The notes below the pieces were generated by a model. The model was given only the letters and a program-made list of their open reading frames with translations, had not been told where the DNA came from and did no database searches. DNA of 64,000 nucleotides, taken from assembly GCF_010586825.1 (NCBI RefSeq), contig NZ_JAAAGB010000001.1:620001-684000 (forward strand). Reading direction: 5' to 3'. Shown here piece after piece: positions 16,795 to 23,393 of this stretch. Each line of letters begins with the position of its first letter. Position 1 is the stretch's first letter. The translations under genes were made by a program, and so were the position numbers. The stretch comes from Draconibacterium mangrovi. GTDB taxonomy: Bacteria > Bacteroidota > Bacteroidia > Bacteroidales > Prolixibacteraceae.

Positions 16795-17055
16795 TTCGTC
16801 CGGGACAACGAACTGCCTCCATCCAATTTTCTTCGCCGGACTTGCAGATGCAGATTCTACTTCCCTAAACCGGGGCGATGTAATTCTTTGATTTACTCTG
16901 CACCGGGCTAAAATAAAACGCACTTTCAGCGCTCTCATAGATAGCCCCAATGGGGCGAAGGCAATTGCCCGGTGCGTAGCGCCGGGATGAAATGTCCGAA
17001 GGATAATCGTCCGGCGAAGAAAGCTCATCAATGCTTGTTTCTTGTCCCGGACGAA
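16795..17055. mobile_element. MITE-like element with long imperfect terminal inverted repeats
   Basis: Ends are TTCGTCCGGGACAA (16795-16808) and its exact reverse complement TTGTCCCGGACGAA (17042-17055). A second exact pair, TTTCTTCGCCGGAC (16828-16841) and GTCCGGCGAAGAAA (17009-17022), lies inward at the same spacing. The 261-base body has GCACCGGGC and CCCGGTGCG hairpin parts and no transposase. A diverged right-half relative lies at 27620-27708. This looks like a non-autonomous inverted-repeat element; no clear target duplication is visible. Confidence 0.65.
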
Positions 17056-17143
17056 AAACGGCTGTCTTTTCCTTTATCGACTTTAAGAAAAAACATTCAT
17101 GATTTATGGGATCACCAACAGGATTGAAAGGATATCAATATTG

Positions 17144-17235
17144 TTTCACGCAAAGAAAAGAAGAAGCGCAAAATTCGCAAAGGTATTGAATCTGTTTTGC
17201 GAGCTTTGCGAAAACTTAGTGATCTCTGCGTGAAC
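17144..17235. repeat. Imperfect palindromic CGCAAAG-type intergenic repeat
   Basis: Left arm starts TTTCACGCAAAG and contains GCGCAAAATTCGCAAAG; right arm has TTTTGCGAGCTTTGCG and ends CTGCGTGAA. The two arms pair imperfectly over about 40 bases. I recall TTTCACGCAAAGACGCAAAG elements as abundant in Bacteroidota intergenic DNA. Confidence 0.65.
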
Positions 17236-17265
17236 TTTTTTGTTTTTACCAAAGTGACTTTCAAC

Positions 17266-17295
17266 AAAAAAGCCATCCGTATAAAACGAATGGCT
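17266..17295 (-). terminator. Terminator of asnB
   Basis: On the minus strand AGCCATTCGT-TTTAT-ACGGATGGCT with one mismatch, then TTTTTTG, 29 bases after the asnB stop. Confidence 0.85.
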
Positions 17296-17323
17296 CCCTG
17301 AGTTGATTGATAATAAATTAAAA

Positions 17324-19012
17324 TTATTTCTTCTTAATGTCCCTAAATGTCGCTCCTTGTGCATGAACCGTGTTAACCGCACGACCTGATGGGTCGGCAT
17401 TCCCCTGGAACGAAGCATCCCACTCAAGAGCAGCAGCGGTACTACATGCAATTGAAGCCTCAGACGGTACACAAGCTGCAGCCGCATCCGACGGGAAGTG
17501 TTCGCTGTAAATTTCGCGGTACACATACTCTTCTTTGTTTCGTGGTGGGTTTACCGGGAAACGATATTTCGCATTTTCCATCATCTCGTCGCTCACCTTG
17601 TCTTCTGCAATTTGTTTCAGCGTGTCAATCCAGCCATAGCCAACACCGTCGGAGAATTGCTCTTTCTGGCGCCATGCCACTTCTTCGGGCAGGTATTTGG
17701 CAAATCCTTCACGCAGACAATGTTTTTCCATTTTACCGTCTTTGGCCATTTTGGCCTCCGGGTTAAAACGCATTGCCACGTCAACAAATTCTTTATCAAG
17801 GAATGGCACACGACCTTCAACGCCCCATGCAGCCAACGATTTATTGGCACGCAGACAGTCGTACAAATTCAGTCGGCTCACTTTACGCACACTTTCTTTG
17901 TGGAATTCTTCAGCATTTGGTGCTTTGTGGAAATACAGATATCCTCCAAAAATTTCATCTGCACCCTCGCCGGTTAGCACCATTTTAATACCCATCGATT
18001 TTATAACACGCGACAGCATGTACATAGGTGTTGATGCACGAACGGTAGTTACATCGTATGTTTCGATATGGTAGATTACATCACGGATGGCATCCAAACC
18101 TTCCTGGATGGTATAATTAATTTCGTGGTGAACCGTTCCGATATGATCGGCAACTTTACGTGCAGCAGCCAAATCGGGCGAGCCGTCCAAACCAATTACA
18201 AACGAGTGCAACTGTGGCCACCAGGCGTCTTTTTCGCCACCATCTTCAATACGTTTTGATGAGAATTTCTTAGCCAGCGCCGAAGTTATCGATGAGTCTA
18301 AACCCCCCGAAAGCAGCACTCCATATGGCACATCCGACATCAATTGACGATGTACAGCATCTTCCAGAGCTTGCGACAACTCTTCAACACTTGCCGGATT
18401 ATCTTTAACATTTTCAAATTCCACCCAGTCACGAACATACCATTTTTTTAGTTCGCCATCTTTGCTGTATAAATAATGGCCCGGAGGAAATTCCTCTATC
18501 TTGGTACAAAATCCTTCCAACGATTTTAATTCGGACGCAACATAGTAGTTCCCCCACTTGTCCCATCCCTGGTACAACGGAATAATACCAATATGGTCGC
18601 GACCGATCAGATAGGAATCGTTTACCTCGTCGTAAAGGGCAAAAGCAAAAATACCGTTCATCTCGTCCAGGAATTTTTCCTTTTTGTCGTTATACAGGGC
18701 TAAAATTACCTCACAGTCCGACTTGGTTAAGAATTCGTATTTCCCTTCGTAACGCTTACGAATTTCACGGTGATTATAAATTTCGCCGTTAACACCCAAA
18801 ATAAGATTTCCATCTTTACTATATAAAGGTTGTCCACCCGACTCCGGGTCAACAATTGAAAGACGCTCGTGAGCTATTATCGCTTTTTCGCCACAATAAA
18901 TACCCGACCAGTCCGGTCCGCGGTGACGAACTTTTTTACTCATCATCAGCACCTGAGGGCGGAGATCCTCAGCTTTAACTTTTAAATCAAATGCTCCAAC
19001 AATTCCACACAT
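17324..19012 (-). CDS. asnB: Asparagine synthetase B (glutamine-hydrolysing)
   Basis: A 562-residue two-domain enzyme of normal length that makes asparagine from aspartate, ATP and glutamine. Cys2 in MCGIVGAF is the N-terminal nucleophile of the glutaminase domain, supported by RHRGPD (29-34), NGEIYNHREIR and the ASELKSL loop. The synthetase domain carries the PP-loop SGGLDSS (235-241), GEGADEIFGGY and REGFAKYLPEEVAWRQKEQFSDGVGYGWID. The C-terminus with the Ala-rich SDAAAACVPSEASIACS is typical of bacterial AsnB. It is a single gene with its own terminator and a predicted promoter about 60 bases upstream. Confidence 0.97.
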   Translation of the reverse strand: MCGIVGAFDLKVKAEDLRPQVLMMSKKVRHRGPDWSGIYCGEKAIIAHERLSIVDPESGGQPLYSKDGNLILGVNGEIYNHREIRKRYEGKYEFLTKSDCEVILALYNDKKEKFLDEMNGIFAFALYDEVNDSYLIGRDHIGIIPLYQGWDKWGNYYVASELKSLEGFCTKIEEFPPGHYLYSKDGELKKWYVRDWVEFENVKDNPASVEELSQALEDAVHRQLMSDVPYGVLLSGGLDSSITSALAKKFSSKRIEDGGEKDAWWPQLHSFVIGLDGSPDLAAARKVADHIGTVHHEINYTIQEGLDAIRDVIYHIETYDVTTVRASTPMYMLSRVIKSMGIKMVLTGEGADEIFGGYLYFHKAPNAEEFHKESVRKVSRLNLYDCLRANKSLAAWGVEGRVPFLDKEFVDVAMRFNPEAKMAKDGKMEKHCLREGFAKYLPEEVAWRQKEQFSDGVGYGWIDTLKQIAEDKVSDEMMENAKYRFPVNPPRNKEEYVYREIYSEHFPSDAAAACVPSEASIACSTAAALEWDASFQGNADPSGRAVNTVHAQGATFRDIKKK

Positions 19013-19074
19013 ATTCGTAAATTTTCTTAGCTGTCAAATATTTTGTGTCAAAAATAATCACTTTGTCAATACTG

Positions 19075-19105
19075 CAAAATTATTATTGACAAATTTCTAC
19101 TTAAA
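19075..19105 (-). promoter_or_regulatory. Predicted asnB promoter
   Basis: On the minus strand TTTA (19102-19105), 19 bases, TAATTTTG (19075-19082); the -7 part is an exact TAnnTTTG and the -33 differs by one base. The start codon is 62 bases downstream. Confidence 0.55.
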
Positions 19106-19474
19106 TTAACATTTAGCTATCTTTTTAGGACTTTAATAGCAGTTAATAAAACATTTTAATAATCTTATATTATACAATCACCCCCTTCTCGACAAGGCAT
19201 GTTCTTCATGTTTTATTTCTTTTTTCGTTTACCCCCTAAAAAATGACAGCATAGCGATTAAAAAAAGTATATATTTCCACAACACACCCTAACAGGGATC
19301 ACAGATAAAAAGTTTTAACAAACACCCCTGTATTAATCAAACTGTTAACAAATCGGCAACATTTATGACAATTCAATTGTCGGCAAGTAGCAATATTTTC
19401 GAATATGTAAGAAAATTACGTCGTTTTAGCCCGATATATTATTGACCAACCGTGTAGAATTGGTTGATTTGCAG
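19106..19474. other. AT-rich gene-free stretch between the NifX-like operon and asnB
   Basis: No gene is supported. Visible items are a perfect 7-bp inverted repeat GACAATT-C-AATTGTC at 19367-19381, a weak hairpin ACCAA..TTGGT near 19445-19465 that could end the leftward operon stopping at 19475, and long A/T runs. Confidence 0.5.
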
Positions 19475-19822
19475 CTATAAAAATCGAATTTGAATGTTGT
19501 CTCCAACCTGCTCAAAATTGTATGCTCCCTCGCGCAGAAGTTCGCATTTACGTTTTTCGGTCTCGTTTTTTAGGTTGGCAAAAATCGTTGCAGCATCTTT
19601 TGCAATACAATCTTCATGAAAGTAACAATGTAGTTTATCGGTGCTTTCTTCGTTAAACTGTATAATAAATGCGCCATGCTCCGGAAAAACAAGATCTTCG
19701 TAAGCATAGCTAATATCTAATCCGGTTGCTTCGTTTACAATTTGCCTAACGGCTTCCAGGTCTCTGTAATTCATAGTATAAATTTTTTGTCCGAATACAG
19801 CTGCTCCGTTATTCGGGTTCAT
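19475..19822 (-). CDS. Hypothetical protein, third gene of NifX-like operon
   Basis: A 115-residue soluble protein, not recognised. It is acidic, has an EDLVFPEHGAFIIQF strand-rich centre followed by KLHCYFHEDC with two Cys and two His close together, which could bind a metal, and a helical IFANLKNETEKRKCELLREGAY before a last strand. A shorter start at MNYRDLEAV (residue 17) is possible. It begins 7 bases after the Nif11-like gene, so it is co-transcribed with that gene and the NifX-like gene. By context it may act with them in handling a metal cluster or redox cofactor; this is inference from position only. Confidence 0.75.
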   Translation of the reverse strand: MNPNNGAAVFGQKIYTMNYRDLEAVRQIVNEATGLDISYAYEDLVFPEHGAFIIQFNEESTDKLHCYFHEDCIAKDAATIFANLKNETEKRKCELLREGAYNFEQVGDNIQIRFL

Positions 19823-19829
19823 TAAATAA

Positions 19830-20051
19830 TTATAGGGATAAAAACCACATGCGTATCTGCTGATACACTTCGGCCTGCTCGTAGGTTTGGCATTTTACCA
19901 GCTGCATATTTATAGCATCGTCGAACTCTACCTCAGTAAAACCTTTTTCTTCCAGTAAGCTCTCTCTCGACGGGGCCCGGTAACAAGCTTTCCGAAAATC
20001 GCTTTCGGAAGTTGCCCGTTTTACAAATGTTATTGCTTTATCGATTGCCAT
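19830..20051 (-). CDS. Small Nif11-like protein, second gene of NifX-like operon
   Basis: A 73-residue protein whose first 50 residues, MAIDKAITFVKRAT then SLLEEKGFTEVEFDDAI, resemble the helical Nif11 domain pattern (N-terminal AIxFVxR helix, then a GF-x-x-x-E-F helix). Nif11-type proteins occur near nitrogen-fixation genes and as leader peptides of modified peptides. There is no double-Gly cleavage site, Cys-rich core or modifying enzyme nearby, so a leader role is unlikely here. It starts 6 bases after the stop of the NifX-like gene. The family assignment is by eye and moderate at best; the gene itself is well supported by tight operon spacing. Confidence 0.7.
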   Translation of the reverse strand: MAIDKAITFVKRATSESDFRKACYRAPSRESLLEEKGFTEVEFDDAINMQLVKCQTYEQAEVYQQIRMWFLSL

Positions 20052-20057
20052 AAGCCT

Positions 20058-20456
20058 CTAATTTTTACACGATGTTGAACTGCATGAACTACAACCACTC
20101 TCGCAGCCCCACAATTCGCGTGCTGCCTGCGAGGTAAACGATTCCAATTGGTTTTGGGTAAAAAAGCTGATGTTTTCGTGTACATTTCGGCCGCGTGCTT
20201 TTAATACTGAAAAACCATTACGTGTAAAAATTTGCAAAACCATGGGCGGAATATAGCCGCTGATAATCGTATTTATTTGCAAACGTTTTAACTCGTGGGT
20301 CAGATCGCCAGGGTTGGGACTGATCTCTGATGTCTCTTTCCACTCAAAAGCTTTTGACTCCGAATCGTAGATACACACCAATTTAGCATTATGAAAACCT
20401 CGTGCGATTTTCTCTCTTCCTGTTTCTTTTCCGGCAACGGGTAATAGCACTCTCAT
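20058..20456 (-). CDS. NifX/NifB-C-terminal-like dinitrogenase iron-molybdenum cofactor family protein
   Basis: A 132-residue protein of the dinitrogenase iron-molybdenum cofactor biosynthesis fold. It begins MRVLLPVAGKETGREKIARGFHNAKLVCIYD (strand 1 and the first helix), has LKRLQINTIISGYIPPMVLQIFTRNGFSVLKARG (the cofactor-domain helix and turn), and ends with a Cys-rich tail WGCESGCSSCSSTSCKN with four Cys, well suited to bind an Fe-S cluster. In known relatives the fold carries FeMo-cofactor precursors; outside nif clusters its role is unknown. A GTG three codons upstream is an alternative start. It leads a three-gene leftward operon; the SDR gene is divergent. No nifHDK genes are in the window. 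Confidence 0.85.
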   Translation of the reverse strand: MRVLLPVAGKETGREKIARGFHNAKLVCIYDSESKAFEWKETSEISPNPGDLTHELKRLQINTIISGYIPPMVLQIFTRNGFSVLKARGRNVHENISFFTQNQLESFTSQAARELWGCESGCSSCSSTSCKN

Positions 20457-20735
20457 ATCCTGCACATTTAAATTGTTTGGCTTGAACCGGGCAAATGAAA
20501 TACCAAAAAAATCAGGTTACTGGAAACCAGCGATTTGAAAAACTGAACTGCAGCTCAACATTTCTTTTTTGTAAGAAAAATGTGGCGATCCTACAAAAAT
20601 GTAGTGTTTTCTGCTCCCGATAAGTTTTGCTAAAACGTATTTGGAATCGACTTCCTTTTTTGCCACTCATCCTGAAGTGAAACAATCGAAATTGATTAAC
20701 TTTATTGGAGAAGATTATTGAAGAAGATTAATCGT

Positions 20736-21482
20736 ATGAAAAAACATGTAATTGTAACCGGAGGCACCCAGGGAATTGGCAAACACCTGGTTGTTGATTT
20801 ACTAAACAACAATTATGCGGTATCGGTTTTTGAAATTGACGAAGAAGCCATTGCTGAATTTCGTGAGGAATTTACCGATGAAACAGTTCAGGTTTATCAG
20901 GTAGATGTATCCGATGAGAAATCGGTTGAGGCGGCGGTAAAAGAATCGGAGAAACAGCACGGAAACATTTATGCACTGGTAAACAATGCGGCAATTAGTA
21001 TCGACAAACCATTGGAGAAACTTTCTTTCGGGGAGTGGAACAAAGTAATAGGCACCAACCTTTCCGGCGCCTTTTTGTGCTCGAAATATGTAACACCGTT
21101 TATGAAACCATATGGAGGCAGGATTATTAACATGGCATCCACCCGCGCTTTACAATCGGAGCCTGACACAGAAGCTTACTCAGCAAGCAAAGGCGGAATT
21201 CTTGCACTTACACACGCACTGGCGGTAAGTCTTGGCCCCCAAATAAAAGTAAACGCCATCAGCCCCGGATGGATTGATGTATCGGCAACAAAGAAGCGCT
21301 CCCTTGCCCATCAGGAGAAACTAACAAAAGAAGACCACGCACAACATCCGGCCGGGCGGGTTGGCAAAGCAGAAGACATTGCCGGCATGGTTATTTTCCT
21401 GTTAAAAAAGGAAAACGACTTTATTACCGGACAGAATTTTGTAATTGACGGAGGAATGACCAAAAAGATGATTTACGTTTAG
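20736..21482 (+). CDS. Short-chain dehydrogenase/reductase
   Basis: A 248-residue classical SDR enzyme. I place the start at the ATG of MKKHVIVTGG; an in-frame TTG 18 bases upstream is less likely. The NAD(P)-binding motif is TGGTQGIG (8-15), NNAA lies at 83-86, and the catalytic residues are Ser135, Tyr148 and Lys152 in the YSASK motif. NAISPGWID and GQNFVIDGG are standard late motifs. The Asp-rich VFEIDEEA after strand 2 suggests NAD rather than NADP. The substrate, a sugar, fatty or steroid-like alcohol, cannot be told. It is divergent from the NifX-like operon, with 279 bases between starts, and convergent with the next gene. Confidence 0.93.
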   Translation: MKKHVIVTGGTQGIGKHLVVDLLNNNYAVSVFEIDEEAIAEFREEFTDETVQVYQVDVSDEKSVEAAVKESEKQHGNIYALVNNAAISIDKPLEKLSFGEWNKVIGTNLSGAFLCSKYVTPFMKPYGGRIINMASTRALQSEPDTEAYSASKGGILALTHALAVSLGPQIKVNAISPGWIDVSATKKRSLAHQEKLTKEDHAQHPAGRVGKAEDIAGMVIFLLKKENDFITGQNFVIDGGMTKKMIYV

Positions 21483-21484
21483 CT

Positions 21485-21994
21485 TTATTTCGCGGTGAGC
21501 GTAACCTCGTATAAACCATCGGTATCCTTGTACGAGAAATTGGTTTTCATGTGGTTGGCAACCGTTTTTAACAGTCCGTCGGAGCAGGCCAGAAACTCGT
21601 TATACGAAATTCCGTAAGCCGGTCCCTGTATAAAAAGCTTATTCATATTACTCATTGTAAAGCGAATCATCTTTTCGTTTTGCTCAACAATTTTCATTTC
21701 GCTGTACGGATTTACTCCCTGCAAAATAAACATGATCTGGTTAACGAAAAACGGGAAACCTGCCTCCGGATCCCAAAACACCTGAAACTGCTCGCCAATA
21801 TATTTTCCATACGCTTCAGTCGAAACGCCTTTTTCTTTAGCCATGTTTAGCCCCGCCGCAAAATAAGCGTAAACATGATTATAAAGCACTTCCGTTTCCT
21901 GCTCCGGAGTAAGTTGAGGAACAGTAAATGATTCCTGTGCACAAAGTGTTGAGGCGGATAATAATGCCGCAAAAATGATAGTCAGAATTTTCAT
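21485..21994 (-). CDS. Exported protein of unknown function
   Basis: A 169-residue protein with a clear signal peptide (MKILTIIFAALLSASTLCAQ). The mature part is mostly helical, with an aromatic YNHVYAYFAAGLNMAKEKGVS helix, a FWDPEAGFPFFVNQIMFILQGV segment, and a C-terminal pattern ending YKDTDGLYEVTLTA. I do not recognise the family. It stops 2 bases past the convergent SDR stop with no visible terminator between them. A periplasmic role is likely from the signal; no enzymatic motif is seen. Confidence 0.75.
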   Translation of the reverse strand: MKILTIIFAALLSASTLCAQESFTVPQLTPEQETEVLYNHVYAYFAAGLNMAKEKGVSTEAYGKYIGEQFQVFWDPEAGFPFFVNQIMFILQGVNPYSEMKIVEQNEKMIRFTMSNMNKLFIQGPAYGISYNEFLACSDGLLKTVANHMKTNFSYKDTDGLYEVTLTAK

Positions 21995-22131
21995 AGGTGT
22001 GGTTTTAATTTGAAATTGTAACGAAGAAACCCGCCCTGCGCGCTACAGGACGAGTCTCATGTTGCGATTTTTATAAACATGGAGGAATACGTAATCCATT
22101 AGTAAAAGTTATACTATTGGACATTTTGCGC

Positions 22132-22827
22132 TTATTTTTTTGTAATTCCGAATCCCAATCGTGCAGTATTCTTATACGCCGGTATGGTTGAAAAAGGAAA
22201 TGGAGGTTCCCCGGTTTTCACACACTGAACCAAAATTAGTTGGGTCCAGTCGTTGAAAATACCTATTTCTTCATCGTTATTGTTATACCACACACCTACC
22301 GGATACCACTCTCCTTCTGTTTTTAGCTGATCATCGTGATTTGCTGCAACCATTTTCTGGAATTGCGACCACTGCTTACCATTCTCATCTACTCCACTAA
22401 ATTGAAAGGTAATCCATGCATCCGAACCAATCCATTCGTCGAGGCTGCCAGGATAAACACCTTCTTTTGAAATTAATGCCTCATTCCAGCGCATATGTAA
22501 ATTAACATCTCTTAAATACCAGGCAATACTCCACAAATCATACATAAGGTCACCGGGATCGGCCGGAGTAATCTCATCATCTACGCCCATGTAAGGCGTT
22601 GTATGCGACCATGGAGCAAATGCATATAAATTGTCGCCAACAATAGCATTATAAAAACTTCCATTAAAATGATGTGCGTTCCAGTTATAGCCGTACTCAT
22701 CAACTCCGGTTACTTTATCAGAATTTGCACTTTTTAGTTCCATGTTGCCAGTTGGTTCGTCAACAAAGTCTTTTTCGCACCCGGCAAAAACCAGTGCTAT
22801 TGCAAGTATTAGAATTAATTTTTTCAT
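22132..22827 (-). CDS. Lipoprotein of unknown function
   Basis: A 231-residue lipoprotein: MKKLILILAIALVFAGC (Cys17) followed by EKDF, an acidic start that fits surface export. The mature part is very rich in Trp and Tyr (for example YGYNWNAHHFNGSFYNAI and YDLWSIAWYLRDVNLHMRW) and has DDEITPADPGD and NNNDEEIG acidic loops that could bind calcium. No family is recognised. It lies 35 bases after a small exported-protein gene on the same strand, so the two may share a transcript. Confidence 0.78.
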   Translation of the reverse strand: MKKLILILAIALVFAGCEKDFVDEPTGNMELKSANSDKVTGVDEYGYNWNAHHFNGSFYNAIVGDNLYAFAPWSHTTPYMGVDDEITPADPGDLMYDLWSIAWYLRDVNLHMRWNEALISKEGVYPGSLDEWIGSDAWITFQFSGVDENGKQWSQFQKMVAANHDDQLKTEGEWYPVGVWYNNNDEEIGIFNDWTQLILVQCVKTGEPPFPFSTIPAYKNTARLGFGITKK

Positions 22828-22862
22828 GATTGTTTTTTTATAGAATTATGTATCAACTACCT

Positions 22863-23237
22863 CTACCATGAGGTACAGTAAAAAGTATATTCTCCGGTAA
22901 CTGCATTCCATTGCATGTAAGTAACCAAACCCTCTTCTCCAATTACTCTGAAAATGACCAGCTTGCCAATACTTTCAACATATACAAACCGGTATTTTTC
23001 ATGAGAAGTTTGTCCGGTCATTTCTCCAAACTGCACGTTCCAATGCTCACTATTCTTATTTACAACATGGTTCCATGTTACAGTACCTACAAGTAATTCT
23101 CCGGCACATAAGCATTGTATCTGTACTTCTTCTTCGATTCTTTCTGATTTAGCCTGCGATTTTTCGCTCTGTGCTCCCGATGTATATGTAAGGAAACACA
23201 AACTAAAAATGATTAAGATAATTTTGAGATTTTTCAT
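22863..23237 (-). CDS. Small exported protein of unknown function
   Basis: A 124-residue protein with a signal peptide (MKNLKIILIIFSLCFLTYTSGAQ). The mature part begins with a charged SEKSQAKSERIEEEVQIQ segment, then has CLCAGELLVGTVTWNHVV and an alternating-strand pattern ending YTFYCTSW; three Cys could form disulfides. No family recognised. It sits upstream of the Trp-rich lipoprotein gene and downstream of the membrane AraC regulator gene, all leftwards, so the regulator and these exported proteins may be linked. That link is inference. Confidence 0.72.
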   Translation of the reverse strand: MKNLKIILIIFSLCFLTYTSGAQSEKSQAKSERIEEEVQIQCLCAGELLVGTVTWNHVVNKNSEHWNVQFGEMTGQTSHEKYRFVYVESIGKLVIFRVIGEEGLVTYMQWNAVTGEYTFYCTSW

Positions 23238-23393
23238 GACAATTAGTTTTAAAGTTTATGCTACAAAGTTCCTGTGAAAAGGCTTTTACAACTTATCAGC
23301 GATGAAGCATAAACTTTAAAATTTGACGCACCCTTTGCAATTTTGAAGCATACAAAGGAAACCTTATGGTAGTTCGAGAATTTTAGAAATAAA

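Noticed and set aside
16753-17031. A 92-codon frame on the minus strand
   Set aside because: It lies across the tandem array end and the inverted-repeat element and has no resemblance to any family.
17389-18259. Several plus-strand frames opposite asnB
   Set aside because: They are shadows of a well-conserved asnB gene and have no independent support.
19367-19381. Perfect GACAATT-C-AATTGTC inverted repeat as an operator
   Set aside because: Only 7 bp, in AT-rich DNA, about 360 bases from the asnB start; could be chance.
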